From Asterias rubens (Eukaryota; Echinodermata; Asteroidea; Forcipulatida; Asteriidae): a stretch of DNA of 64,000 bases. The position numbers were made by a program, and so were the translations under genes. Under the pieces are notes generated by a model. It made no database searches and was not told the DNA's origin. It saw nothing but the letters and a program-made list of their open reading frames with translations. Below, one piece after another: positions 44,591-63,879 of the stretch (position 1 is its first letter; each line of letters starts with the position of its first letter). The stretch is from the NCBI RefSeq assembly GCF_902459465.1, contig NC_047076.1:12718146-12782145 (forward strand), given 5' to 3'.

Positions 44591-47506
44591 CTGTGGAATT
44601 GAAACAAAGATTGGTGGTGAGATTTTATCTGTAGTTCATGAAATGTACCCGGTATGTTTTTATCTCTTCATTATACCAAACCAGGATATTGCTTTCCAAG
44701 TAATGTTACCTACGTTGGCTCAACATTGAGTGCCGACGTAAAACCATAGAGCTCCATGGTAAGACCATTATGATAATGCCGACCTAGAGCCCATACATGG
44801 CCCTACGTTTCCTACCAACACAATGCCGATATTGTTTTCCAACTAATAACCAACGTTGGCTCAACATCTAGTGCCGACGTAAAACCAATGTTAAATACTT
44901 CGGACCTAGAGCCAACATCTGCCCATTGTCAGAATTATACCGAAATCAAAAACCAACGTTTGTTAAAGCCCATGTTTACTTCCCATTGGTACCGATCACC
45001 GGCGGACAGAATAAAGCCAGTGTGATAAAGCCTACTTAGATTAGAGCCAACATTGATTCAACTTCCGAAACTTCATGTGCATCTCATATCGGCACTCTCT
45101 ACAGTGCAATATTAACGAATCATTTACATGTGTAATACTTGTTAATGCAAGTTAAGTAACTCAACCTTTTTGAAAACCATGATTTTTACCTATGCCGAAT
45201 GGTATAAACTCATCAGGTTTAACCACCTCTCCAGCCTCATTCAGGAACCGCTCCGGGTTGAACCTCTCCGGATCCGGGAAAAGCTCCGGGTCAGTATGCA
45301 GTGCCCACTGGTTAGAGATAATGAAGCAATCCTTAGGGAGGGTATACCCTCTGTAGGAGGTATCACGAGAGGCTCTGTGGGGTACTCCGAGAGGTACTAT
45401 GTTTCCGAGTCTTTGGAGCTCAAGGATGACTGCTTCGGTGTACGGCATGTCGGGTTTGTTTGAGAGCTTCGGCATTCGGTTACGTCCTACTACGGTGTCT
45501 ATTTCTTGCTGTACACGGGTCTGTACCTCCGGGTGCAGCATCATGTAGAGCAGCCCCCACCTCAGGGTCGTTGCCGTCGTCTCCGATCCAGCTACGAAGA
45601 GGTCGTTAATAACGCTCACTAAGTTATTCAAACTCAAGACCGTCTCGACTTTCTGATCTTCCTTCTCTCTCATTTCGTTGATATACATGTCCATGAAGTC
45701 CCTCATGTCATCTGGGTTGAATTCCTTCACGTGGTTCTTGATGATATTCTTAGTGAAGTTCACGGTCGTTGTGATGTTGGTTTGCATTTCTCGCATGGAC
45801 GGGAGGAACCCAAGGTACTTGGTGATGGGGAGGAATTGCATCGCTGCTCCGGCTCCAATCAGCTCCATGTTCCGGCCAATACCCGCAAGGACCTTCTGGA
45901 ACTCCGGATCATCGTAGTCGTACCTCTTGCCAAATACAACAGAGGCAATAATAGTCGAAACAGAAATGGAGAATAACTTGGTCGGGTTGAAAGACTTCTG
46001 CTTGAAATTGACCATCTCGTGAACTAGTTGTTCTGCCTCCCTTGCGATCTGATCCTCAAAGCTTGATTTACCGACCCCGAAGTTTTTGAAAACATTGAGA
46101 GAAAGTTTTCTCTGCTCCTTCCAGACTTTGCCGGATGCAGCTGCTACGCCTATCGAAAGAACCAGAAAACCAAGACAATCAATCACAAATTCAAAAAGAA
46201 CAATACCCGTCTTATCACTCTCTCTCTCTCTTGTCGACCGAGGTCTGAATCAAGTTGAGAATCGCCCATCCCTGTCAATCTCTCATTAGTGTGTGAAGAT
46301 CAGCTGGATGCACCCGTTGCGCTATCAACTACATCAGTATAGCTGAGATTATGTCTTCCCCGGCTCCTTCCATGTTTTACCTGTGTTGCTTCTTTATTCA
46401 AAAAAAAAAATACCTCTGCAAACGTTCAATATTATTTGGTTTTGTTTGCTCCTGAGATTTGTTCACCGTCTCTATTTATTTTCAACAACATTTTGTATAC
46501 AATAACACTCGTAGTTTCAATAGAAATTATTTATGACCAGCGACCCGTATATAGTTGCACGTAGCCGCAGCAATCAAACTTACTGATGTGGATCAGAAAT
46601 TATGCACTGTGCTTTTGTGTTTTAAGTAGATTTGCCCATTGGGCACAAATATATCAACGATGCATACTATGCACTGTGGTCGCATACGTGTTATCAAATC
46701 CACTGCCTCTTTATTTTATTCCCGTTTACGAATCACAACGAACATAATGGAGTTGTTGCTACATAAATTAGTTAGGCCTATGGAATTAAAAAATATTACC
46801 ATTTTAGCCTTCAACACAGTGGCCAAGTGGTTTAGACCATAATGACTTGCAACCACACCTAGGTTTAGGTTCAAATCCTGTCCACACTAACTGATATCAC
46901 AATGACTAGTAAGTAGTGTCATCTATAGTTATTGAATCACAATTACTTCTAGATGATTGTGTGCGATTGTTAATCATAGTCGTTAAAACCAATGTTTCTA
47001 TATAACCTATTATGAGAGAGGTTGGCCGTTGCCAGCTTGGTTTTCTTTTTGGAGTTTGTCTCCTTGACGGGAAGATAATTTAAACAGACAAACTAAAATT
47101 GCATTGCTTCATTTAAATAAATACAATTTTTTTTATTTTACTTTAGATTACCTTCCGAGCCATCCAGCATGTTAGTTACCGTGTGTAATTCAGGCCTGTC
47201 ACTCAAGTTAGGATTCTGAAATGCATCTTTAATCGCATCGTAACCATGCACAACAACAATCCTCTGCCCCAGTATACTCAGCGAAAATATTGGTCCGTAC
47301 GTCTTTGACATCTTCAGGAACACCTCATGCGGTTCCCCCGAAGCGAGGGCCAGTGTAGGAAGGCTCCCGAGAAGGGGCCATTCCCACGGGCCGGGCGGGA
47401 GGTTCCTCGGTCTTCGAAGAGCCCATGAGAGCACCAGAAAAGCTAGTAAGCCCACTAGTGCAGTTCGTATGTCTAGCAAAGCTAACAGAGCTGCTGCGTT
47501 GGCCAT
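44412..47506 (-). CDS. Cytochrome P450 A (CYP2-clan), 497 aa, three exons
   Basis: A microsomal heme-thiolate monooxygenase, using O2 and electrons from P450 reductase at the ER membrane; the substrate cannot be read from sequence. Exons are 47506-47152, 46149-45190 and 44590-44412; all junctions are GT/AG in matching phases. Landmarks: hydrophobic anchor about 11-29; hinge PPGP 37-40; helix C W128xxxR132; I-helix AGSETT 305-310; ExxR 362-365; PERF 417-420; heme loop FGIGRRVCPGE with ligand Cys443. Length and motifs are those of a complete clan-2 (CYP2-like; CYP2U/CYP2J-type) enzyme. The start ATG has A at -3 and G at +4. It lies in a direct tandem duplication with P450 B (about 22 residue differences by eye, none in exon 3). 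The two-intron structure is simpler than vertebrate CYP2 genes. The subfamily is not certain. Confidence 0.93.
44591..45189 (-). other. P450 A intron 2 with a minisatellite
   Basis: Donor GTAAAAATC and acceptor TTCCACAG. At 44688-44930 about two diverged copies of a roughly 135-bp unit repeat: GATATTG(C/T)TTTCCAA, ACGTTGGCTCAACAT, AGTGCCGACGTAAAACCA, CCGACCTAGAGCC. Confidence 0.7.
45190..46149 (-). CDS. P450 A exon 2
   Basis: 960 nt from Gly119 to Gly439 (both split codons): helix C through PERF and the start of the heme loop. The reading frame runs on past the donor only as intron readthrough (KNHGFQKG). Confidence 0.93.
46150..47151 (-). other. P450 A intron 1
   Basis: Donor GTAATC, acceptor TTTCGATAG. 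It contains a tRNA-derived SINE (46816-46890) also present in unit B, and a CT-rich tract near 46221. Confidence 0.75.
46816..46890 (+). mobile_element. tRNA-derived SINE head with intact A and B boxes
   Basis: A box TGGCCAAGTGG (46820-46830) and B box GGTTCAAATCC (46868-46878) are perfect. The counterpart in unit B (54890-54965) has damaged boxes. No closing acceptor stem, so it is not a functional tRNA gene. Confidence 0.55.
47152..47506 (-). CDS. P450 A exon 1
   Basis: 355 nt encoding residues 1-118 plus one base: ER anchor, PPGP hinge and substrate-recognition start. ATG context AAAATGG. Confidence 0.92.
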
Positions 47507-47976
47507 TTTGTTTTGCCTTTATGTGGCAGTCGGCGTGAAAGAGCTCATAGAGTCAACGAACTATCTATCTATCGATTGTTCCATGAAAGATTAATTCCTG
47601 GTCCAGTGACCTTCAAACCATTACTCGGCATTTGCCAGGTACCTGGCGTGTCGTACACAATCAACGGTTACCCGCACAATGATGATACACCAATGAAGGC
47701 TGGCTACTTATTATGTATCCTCCATGCTGTATGCATGAAAGATTATTGCGTGATCTAGACCTGTCGGACATTTTACACAATTGTTCCATACGTACCCTTA
47801 CTCTATGGTACGATGTCACGATAGACCATGTGAACTTTGTTTACAATAAGTATGACCTTGTGCATTCGTTATTATGGCAGGCAATATACTACACAGGATG
47901 GCAAAGTTGACATTATGTGTCGCATAAATCCAAGAATTATGAAAGTAAAAGCTGGACAAGTAAAAGCAACACCAAC

Positions 47977-48044
47977 AACAACAACACCAACAGCAACAAA
48001 TATGCAACAACAGTTGCATATTTGTTGCTGTTGGTGTTGTTGTT
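47977..48044. repeat. Perfect hairpin with 32-bp arms, 4-base loop
   Basis: The left arm (47977-48008) is CAA-rich and ends CAACAAATATGCAAC; the right arm (48013-48044) is its exact reverse complement, beginning GTTGCATATTTGTTGC. The loop is AACA. Confidence 0.9.
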
Positions 48045-48420
<376 letters not shown>

Positions 48421-48812
48421 CAAATATGCAACACGTAATAATTCAACAACGAATATTCGGCCCTAAATTGTTGATAGCTATATAAATTCTGTTTGGTATG
48501 ACTACAACGTGAATCATAGATATACAAACAAACCAAAAAGTAAACTGATGAAACTGTTCACAGCTTTATAAACTCCCTTACACAAAACAGAAAAATAATT
48601 GAATTAAGTGATCCAATTATTCGTCGAAAAGTTTCAGTGTGGATTGGATTGAATTGAATTAAGAAGGGTCGCCCTTTCCAAAATTTGATTTAAAAAAACT
48701 GAAAACTACGTAAACTTGAACCAATTAGGCAACAGCTGATGTAGCACTGCAGTGTTATGACGCCAATGAGTTTAAACTAAAAAAATGCACATGCATGCAA
48801 GTATCAACACCC
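48421..48812. other. No gene seen
   Basis: Non-coding upstream flank of P450 A. Confidence 0.4.
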
Positions 48813-49180
48813 TTAAAGGCACTGGGCACGTTTGGTAATTTTCAAGTACTCTCACTTTGTATCAAAACATATGCATAAAATAACAAGCCTGTGAACATTT
48901 AGGCTCAATTGTTCATCGAAGTTGCAAGAGAATAATAAGTGTAAACAAAATCTTGTTGAACAACATTAAATGTGTGCTTTCATCAGATGGATAATACAAG
49001 GCTTCAGGTAAAGTATTCTATTATTTGGGTGAGAAATTGCTCAAAAACTACGTTACTTCAGCAGAGGGAGCCGTTTCTCACAATGTTTTATACTATCAAC
49101 AGCTATCATTAGCTCTCCATTGCTATAGTTACATAGTAAACTTTTATACTAACAATCCAATAAAATGTCCATACCTTTAA
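48813..49180 (-). mobile_element. TTAA-ended MITE (family 1), reverse copy, unit A only
   Basis: TTAAAGGCACTGGGCACGTT at left and AATGTCCATACCTTTAA at right. No counterpart lies at the matching place in unit B (about 56310), so it probably inserted after duplication or was lost from B. Confidence 0.65.
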
Positions 49181-50014
49181 TTCTTATCGTATCCAGTCGA
49201 TAAGGACATCTTCAAAACACCTTGCGATTGGCACCTGCTCGGTGCTCAACTCTCTGTTTTCACATCAGAGTTTCTTTTTCGTTTATTCTGCACCGCGCCG
49301 TTTATCAGCTGCGCTAGGTGTCTAAATAAATCTACAAATGTACGGTGATTGGACACGAACAGCATACTAACTGAATTAATGCATCATGTGGTTGAGCAAA
49401 CATCAACTTAGTTATTGCTCGATCAAACCATGGAGGCAAACAACCGTTTGCAGAAACCATCTTGTTTTTATGTGTGTGTTTTATTAGTTTAACCAATTTC
49501 AGTCGAAAAACATACTTATATAAAATTAGGAAACATTTTGCATCACAATCTAAAATTAAGTTCAATAAAAAATAAATTGTGATGCAAAGTAAACATCAGC
49601 CACGAAATAAATTCGTTGCAAAAAACAGGTCCCAGTTATTTTGTGTTCACTTTGTTCCCCATGGACGCCCTCTCCCGAGCCTCTAAAACTCAGTTTTTAC
49701 AAATTTCAACAGAAAAACATACCTTTTTAAAACTAGGGCTGCGAAAATTGAGTCATATTGGTGCGTATATGTATAATTTTCAAGCTTCTGTTGCGAGTAT
49801 AAATCCCGAGGGGTGTGGGATAAGTACCATACCCATTTTAGGAGCGGTTCATAACAATTATGTACATCAAAAACAATTCCCCTTTGTTTTTTAAGGATTC
49901 TCTTTTTGCAATCGATTAAGAAGAAATACCCCCCCCCCTCTTCCCATTGAAAAGCGCTACAACAGTAGCAATTTCAATGTACATACCAACAAATTGCGTC
50001 CCCTCACCCTAGAT
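49181..50014. other. No gene seen; joint between units A and B
   Basis: Unit A ends near 49680; about 335 bp separate it from unit B. A C-run lies at 49929-49938. Confidence 0.45.
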
Positions 50015-50387
50015 TTTTGGTCACCACATTTTTATAAAACTATACTGATAACGAAACCTGTGAAAAGCTTTAACGATTATAGTCATAGTCCACTCCAGAA
50101 AGGAATATTGTTTTTAAGAATTAGCAACAGAGGGCGCCATAACACAAAAGGTTAAATTACATTACGTGCGTCATTGTTTCTTTTCGTTGAGTCGTTTTTA
50201 AGTTACTAATTCTTGAGATATTAAACACTATCCATAGAGAATCGTTTTTCCAGTAAATTGTTTGTCTTTGTATAGAAAAGGATAAATTCAATTAAGATTT
50301 TAGTTGAGATTGATATTAAATAAATTAAAATTTAAAGCCAAATGGTAGGTTTTAACGCGAGTATAGGCTGTATAATTGAAGTTTGAA

Positions 50388-50620
50388 GGGATTGTGGACA
50401 CCATTGGAACTGTATTCTCACCTGGTGTGTCTCAACATATGCAGGAAATAACAAACCTGTGAAGAATGGGGCCCAATTGATGATCGAATTTGCAAGAGAA
50501 TATTCACTGAGAAAAAAAACTTGTTGCGTTCTTTTATGTACATGCATATTATTCGAGTGAGAAATTACCACTTTATGGTAGGGAGCCGTGTCTTAAATCT
50601 CCATTAGTCGCTGCTTCGCA
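50388..50620 (-). mobile_element. Eroded TTAA-family MITE (family 1)
   Basis: Counterpart of 42118-42350, with GGTGTGTCTCAACATATGCA and TAGGGAGCCGTGTCTTAAAT blocks. Confidence 0.5.
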
Positions 50621-50803
50621 CATGGACGAACGCAGCTCTTCGGTCTAAATCTTACAAACTTCATTCCGCATTTGTCTCGGTGTTCAGGTACACACAAAGC
50701 CACGTATAACTGTAGCCAGCAAGGCCCTAGGGTCATGACGACGGCGAGGTGTACCGAACAGGACAAGATTAAATAGAAATCCGGTAGATCTTTCTACATT
50801 ATG

Positions 50804-51224
50804 TTAAAGGCACTGGACACTATTGGTAATTACTCAAACTAACTGTTATGCATTAAAACGTAGGCCTGTCTGGTAATGAGCAATGTGGGGAACTGTCTAT
50901 AGTATATAACATTGTAAAAAAAAAACGACTCCCTCTTGAAGTAACGTAGTTTTTGAGAAAGAGGTATTTTTTTTTTTTTTTTTTACTCAAAATAAATAGT
51001 TGAAAGACGAATCAGCTGACGCCTTTCTCAGGCATCTGAACGTACACAAAGTAATTTTGTGCAAAACAAAAATTGTTTTTTTCCCATTATTCTTTTGCAT
51101 GTCGATGACTAATTGAGCCCAACTGCGCACAGGTTTCTTATTTTATATGCATATGTTGGGGAACACACCAAATAAGAATACTGACTTCGACAATTATCAT
51201 TACCAAAGGTGTCCATGCCTTTAA
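50804..51224 (+). mobile_element. TTAA-ended MITE (family 1), forward copy
   Basis: Edges TTAAAGGCACTGGACACTAT and GGTGTCCATGCCTTTAA. It carries an internal T-run of about 17 bases (50968-50984). Counterpart of 42538-42900. Confidence 0.7.
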
Positions 51225-51466
51225 AAACAGATGTATCTGTTTGCGTCTATTGTTACGCAGCAAACGCACAGGTGTGGATTCTTCCCCCGGGGCTCGAGCT
51301 GAAATCCCCAGGGATGGAGCCAAGGATTCCGAAGCTCTACCTGCGTAGAAAAGCTCATAATATAAGTGGCTTTTTTACCCTGAGCTCATGGATCGAATGA
51401 TTGGGACATGATGAAGTTGCAAGTGGTGATCGATGTCTACTGACTCAGTCTTTGTTCTTCTTCTTC

Positions 51467-52032
51467 TTAAAGGCAGTGGACACTTTTGGTAATGACTCAA
51501 AAAACCGGATGTGACTGTGAAATGATTTGAAAGGGCGTTGTTTATTGCCTTTTAGGTTGAAATATACATCCTTTGATGCTTTATACCATCACAGCATACA
51601 AGTCTGGCAAAGGTCTGGTTTAAAACAAATATTACCGATGACGTCGGTAAACGTATGACCAAACATACACTTTTACTAGATGACGTAATCATGTTGTTTT
51701 GACAGTTTTTGCAATTTGAATCATTTATTATTACAAATCTTGAGAACAAAGCAAGGTGTAATATTTGTTTTTTAATCCAGGCTTTTACTCCCGGAAACCG
51801 AACACCTTGAGTTTGTTCACAAACTCTCAATCTCTAGTTCTATTTACTTGTGCAACTAACTATAACAAACTTCTAGAGTCTTCCATATGTCATCACTGTT
51901 TTCACGAAGTGGCAAAAGGGTATAGCTTTTGAAAAAACGTCTTTCAAAATTCGGTCAAAAAATTTTTTTGCATTAAAATCTGAAGAAAAAAAATGGTCTT
52001 TGACAATAAGCAAACGTGCCCAGTGCCTTTAA
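51467..52032 (+). mobile_element. TTAA-ended MITE-like element with different interior
   Basis: Edges TTAAAGGCAGTGGACACTTT and AACGTGCCCAGTGCCTTTAA are family-like, but the interior (51510-51960) lacks the usual family blocks, suggesting a second subfamily or a nested insertion. Its right edge aligns with 44255 in unit A. Confidence 0.5.
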
Positions 52033-52194
52033 CATTGGTTTAAATCCTGTCCATCTTTCAAAAATGTAACCCAGTAATCCGGCGTGAAAATAACTGTGAC
52101 TGGATTGAAATATGAGTATCACTGGCATTTCGTAATTCAAGATCCCGCATTGACAAAACTTGTGTTACGTTTTGTACTAACAGTTGAAGAGACT

Positions 52195-52373
52195 TCAACG
52201 GGGGACTGCGCACACCTGGTACGGCTGAGGGGCCAGCGTGATCCCAAGGTGTCCCTTGACCGTCAGTGGAGGCGAATCGACGGGTTGCTTGAAGGTGAAC
52301 TGATGGAGGAGGTAGGTGAAGAAAATGAAGAGCTCCATTTTGGCGAGTTGCTCTCCCGGACACACACGCCGCC
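52195..52373 (-). CDS. P450 B exon 3 (heme-binding exon)
   Basis: Acceptor TTCCACAG, split Gly, Cys443 heme ligand, stop TGA. One base differs from exon 3 of A, and the first 150 bp of neighbouring intron are also almost identical. Confidence 0.93.
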
Positions 52374-55300
52374 CTGTGGAATTGAAACAAAGATTGGTGG
52401 TGAGATTTTATCTGTAGTTCATGAAATGTACCCGGTATGTTTTTATCTCTTCATTATACCAAACCAGGATATTGCTTTCCAAGTAATGTTACCTACGTTG
52501 GCTCAACATTGAGTGCCGACGTAAAACCATAGCGCTCCATGGTAAATCAATGCGATAATGCCGACCTAGGGCCAATACATGGCCCGACGTTTCCTACCAA
52601 CACAATGCCGATATTGTTTTCCCACTAAGAACCAACGTTGCCTCAACATCGAGTGCCGATACTTCCGACCTAGAGCCAACATTTTGCCCAATGTGAGAAA
52701 TACCTACATCAAAAACCAAAGCTTGCCTATTATGCACAATGATTGGATTTTACACCAGGTTTAATTAACTTGAAACGGGTGTTGTAAAAGGAATCGGCTT
52801 CCTACGAAATGCTCCCCCAATACCGCAAACTGTGTACATGTACAAACTTCTTCTGATAGCGCCCTCTTTTGAATCATCCTCCTCCAGCCCATGTTAATTT
52901 CCCATATGGGGCACAGACTCTCCGGCGGACAGAATTCCATGGGACAGCGGCTCAAAGCCAATGTGATAATGGTTACTTTGAGCCAACATTGGTCCAACTT
53001 GTGAAATGTCATGTGTATCTCATATTTTCTATACGTACAACTCGGCACTCTGGTCTGACTCTTATTCTTATACAGTGCAGTATCAACCAAACATTCACAT
53101 TATTTTGATGACTTGTGTATGTCAGTTCAGAATCTCAACCTGTTTGAAAATCATAATTTTTTACCTATGCCGAATGGTATAAACTCATCAGGACTAAAAA
53201 CCTCTCCAGCCTCATTCAGGAATCGCTCCGGGTTGAACTTCTCCGGCTCCGGGAAAAGTTCCGGATCAGTATGCAATGCCCACTGGTTAGAGATAATGAA
53301 GCAATCCTTAGGGAGGGTATACCCTCCGTAAGAGGTATCACGAGAGGCTCTGTGGGGTAATCCGAGAGGTACTATATTACCGAGTCGTTGGAGCTCAAGG
53401 ATGACTGCTTCGGTGTACGGCATGTCGGGTTTGTTTGAGAGCTTCGGCATTCGGTTACGTCCTACTACGGTGTCTATTTCTTGCTGTACACGGGTCTGTA
53501 CCTCCGGGTGCAGCATCATGTAGAGCAGCCCCCACCTCAGGGTCGTTGCCGTCGTCTCCGATCCCGCTACGAAGAGGTCGTTAATAACGCTCACTAAGTT
53601 ATTCAAACTCAAGACCGTCTCGACTTTCTGATCTTCTTTCTCTTTCATTTCGTTGATGTACATGTCCATGAAGTCCCTCATTTCATCTGGGTTGAATTCC
53701 TTCACGTGGTTCTTGATGATATTCTTAGTGAAGTTCACCGTCGTTGTGATGTTGGTTTGCATTTCTCGCATGGACGGGAGGAACCCAAGGTACTTGGTGA
53801 TGGGGAGGAATTGCATCGCTGCTCCGGCTCCAATCAGCTCCATGTTCCGGCCAATACACGCAAGGATCTTCTGGAACTCCGGATCATCGTAGTCGTACCT
53901 CTTGCCAAATATAACAGAGGCAATAATAGTCGAAACAGAAGTGGAGAATAACTTGGTCGGGTTGAAGGGCTTCTGCTTGAAGTTGACCATCTCGTGAACT
54001 AGTTCTTCTGCCTCCCTTGCGATCTGATCCTCAAAGCTTGATTTACCGACCCCGAAGTTTTTGAAAACATTGAGAGAAAGTTTTCTCTGCTCCTTCCAGA
54101 CTTTGCCGGACGCAGCTGCTATGCCTATCGATAAAAGAATTAACAAATACAATGTTCAAACAAATTACAAAAGGAACGATACCCGTCTCTCTCTCCCTCT
54201 CCCCCTCTCCCCCTCTCCCCCTCTCCCCCTCTCTCTCTCCCCCCCCCTCTCTCTCTCTCTCAAGTTGATCGAGGTCAGAATCATGCCCTGTCTATCTCAC
54301 ATTAGGATGGAAGCACCCCGTTGCCCTAGCAACAAGATCTGTTTAGCTGTGCTTATGTCTTCCCCTGCCCCTTCCATGTTTTACCACTGTTGCTTCTTTA
54401 TTTCAAACAAAAATACTTCTACAAACAGTTTGATATTATTTGTTTCTGTTTGCTCCTGTGATCTGTTCACTATCTCTAGTTGGATTTTTCACTAGTCAAC
54501 ATTTTGTGTACAATGGCACTCGTACTTTCAATACAAAAATATTGATGACCAGCAACCCGTGTGAAACGGTTGCTCAATGCTGCTGCAATTAAACTTACTG
54601 GTGCAGATCATACATTATGGACAGTGCTTTTACATTGTTGTTTGTTGCAGCATAAGGTTTTGTGCTTTCCAATCCGTGTGTTTTATGTAGATTTGCCCAT
54701 TGGGCAAATTAATATCTTCAACGAGGCATAGTATGTACTATAGTCGTGTTATAAGCTAACCATACGTGTTATCAAAACCACTGTCTCTTTATTTTATTCC
54801 CGATTGCAAATCCGCACCGAACATAATGGAGTTTCTTTTATATAAATTAGTTAAGCATATATAATTAAAAACATTACTTTTATAGCATTCAACACAGTGG
54901 TCAAGTGGAATAAGACCATGGACTTGCAATCATACACAATGTCTAGATTCAAACCCTGTCCACACTAACCTGATATCACAATGACCATAATAAGTATAGT
55001 GTCGTCTACAGTTATTAAATCACAATTACCTCTTGATGATTTTGTGCGATTGTCAATCATAGACGTTAAACCAATGTTTGAATATTAGGATAATATTACC
55101 CATGAGAAAGATTGGCCGTCGCCAGCTTGGTTTATCCATGGTTTATCCCTACCTCCATGGTTTATCCCTTGTGGGGTTTTGTCTATCTCCCTTGACTGGA
55201 AGATATTTTCCCTCCATGTTTAAACAGACAAACTAAATTGCATTGCTTCATTTAAATAAATAAAAGTGAATATATATTATTATTTTAGCTTACCTTCCGA

Positions 55301-55648
55301 GCCATCCAGCATGTTAGTTATCGTGTGTGATTCAGGCCTATCGTTCAAGTTAGGATTCTGAAATGCATCTTTAATCGCATCGTAACCATGCACAACAACA
55401 ATTCTCTGCCCAAGTATACTCAGTGTGAATATCGGTCCGTACGTCTTTGACATCTTCAGGAACACCTCGTACGGTTCTCCCGAAGCGAGGGCCAGTGTAG
55501 GAAGGCTCCCGAGAAGGGGCCATTCCCACGGACCGGGCGGGAGGTTCCTCGGTCTTCGAAGAGCCCATGATAGCACCAGAAAAGCTAGTAAGCCTACTAG
55601 TGCAGTTCGTATGTCTAGCAAAGCTAAAAGAGCTGTCGCGTAGGCCAT
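52195..55648 (-). CDS. Cytochrome P450 B (CYP2-clan), 497 aa, three exons
   Basis: Paralogue of P450 A with the same gene structure: exons 55648-55294, 54124-53165 and 52373-52195; introns of 1169 and 791 bp. All diagnostic parts are intact: PPGP hinge, WKEQR, AGSETT, ELQR, PERF, and FGIGRRVCPGE. Differences from A by eye include N3Y, A5T, H60Y, S75T, S102N, L107S, S171P, I180T, G208C, V374L, R385G, V428F and K429S; V374L lies a few residues after ExxR in a region (SRS5) that contacts substrate in CYP2 enzymes, so preference may differ. Exon 3 protein is identical to A. Its 5' end faces EHHADH across 1133 bp. Likely an ER monooxygenase; substrate unknown. Confidence 0.93.
52374..53164 (-). 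other. P450 B intron 2
   Basis: It holds the CGTTGGCTCAACATTGAGTG minisatellite units (from 52440) and the GATAGCGCCCTCTTTTG dispersed repeat (52850-52945). Confidence 0.65.
53165..54124 (-). CDS. P450 B exon 2
   Basis: 960 nt, same length and phases as in A. Acceptor TATCGATAG, donor GTAAAAAATT. Confidence 0.93.
54125..55293 (-). other. P450 B intron 1 with CT-rich microsatellite
   Basis: A (CTCTCCCC)n/(CT)n tract lies at 54186-54262. The tRNA-like SINE shared with A is degraded (54890-54965). A short GGTTTATCC triplication (55129-55168, TCCATGGTTTATCCCT) is present only here. Confidence 0.7.
55294..55648 (-). CDS. P450 B exon 1
   Basis: 355 nt, residues 1-118 plus one base; donor GTAAGC. 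ATG context AAAATGG. Confidence 0.92.
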
Positions 55649-56781
55649 TTTGTTCTGTCTCAGACTCTGTGTGGCATTGGGAAATAGCTTTACAGAGTCA
55701 TCGATTGTTCCGTGAAAGATTAATATCTCAAACCATTACTCAGCAGTTTTGCCAGACGCCTGGCTTGATTTTGATGGCTCGTTGCACACAATCAACGGTT
55801 ACCCGTACAGTGATGGACACCAATGAAGGCTGGCTATACTCTAATCCTTCAAGCTGTGTGCATGGAAGATTACTGTGTGTTATATAACCATGGAGGTACA
55901 TGTAGTACCTCCATGATATAGTGACATACAGATCCTTTGACATTTTACACAAAATGTTCAATACGTACTGTACGATGTCACGATACAGTACACCATACAG
56001 ACAATGAGAAATTTGTTTACAGTAAGTAAGTGTGACCTTGTACATCTTTAGGTATTCTGGCAGGCAAGATACTACATAGCTATTGGTGTATTACTATTAA
56101 CGTCTATTTGAAGTTGGTCTGGCTGAGGCCTAGTTTCAATGACCTTTTGACGGTGCCCTTCAAAATGAATCGTTTAGAAAACGAGCACTTCTACTTGGGT
56201 TTATAAACCATGCGAACGGCATCAACAACAAGAACAACTATTATGCAAAACATAATAATTCCACAACGAATATTCGGCCCTAAATTTTGTATCGCTATAA
56301 ATTCTGGGATGACTGCACGATGACCTAGATTGCTCGATCAAACCATGGAGGAAAAACCCTTTGCAGAAACCATCTGTTTGTATGTGTGTGTTTTATTTGT
56401 TTTACAAATTTCAATAAAAAAACATACTCATACAAAACTAGGCAGCATTTTCAATCACAATCTAAAATTAAACTAAATAAAAACATTAACACTGCAGAGT
56501 TAAAAGAAATAGTGATGCAAAATAAACATTAGCCACGAAATTAATTCGTTTGCTTGTTGCAAAAGCAGGTTCTAGTTACGGTTGTTCCCCCATGGCGCCC
56601 TCTCCCGATCCGAGCTTCATTAGGCGTTCCATAGGTTGTAAATGTTTACCTTTCTTTTGGCAAGGGGAGGTCGGAGTGCACGTTACACATGTTGTGTGTG
56701 GAAAGCAATGCACGTTGTCGTCAGAGAGCAAAGTGCAAAGAGAGGTAGCTGCAGACAACCACGGTCTGTTTTTCCCTCAAA
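55649..56781. promoter_or_regulatory. Divergent intergenic region P450 B / EHHADH
   Basis: 1133 bp between the two start codons, most of it (to 56610) belonging to duplication unit B. No clear TATA box is seen. A degenerate DR1, AGAGCA-A-AGTGCA (56725-56737), lies 45 bp before the EHHADH ATG; mammalian EHHADH is a known PPAR target through a DR1, so this is suggestive only. Confidence 0.4.
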
Positions 56782-63878
<7,097 letters not shown>

Positions 63879-63879
63879 G

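Larger units (their letters stand above)
50015..56610. repeat. Tandem segmental duplication, unit B (P450 B)
   Basis: Direct repeat of unit A, ending just upstream of the EHHADH first exon. It lacks the (GTT)n array and the 48813 MITE of unit A. Confidence 0.8.

Noticed and set aside
44331..44729. Plus-strand ORF of 132 codons
   Set aside because: It lies antisense to the P450 A heme exon; the minus strand gives a full P450 C-terminus with proper splice sites.
46816..46890. tRNA-Ser/Leu gene
   Set aside because: Good internal promoter boxes but no proper cloverleaf ends and a degraded copy at the same intron position of unit B.
52084..52512. Plus-strand ORF of 142 codons
   Set aside because: Antisense shadow of the P450 B heme exon; its apparent conservation comes from that exon and the conserved block.
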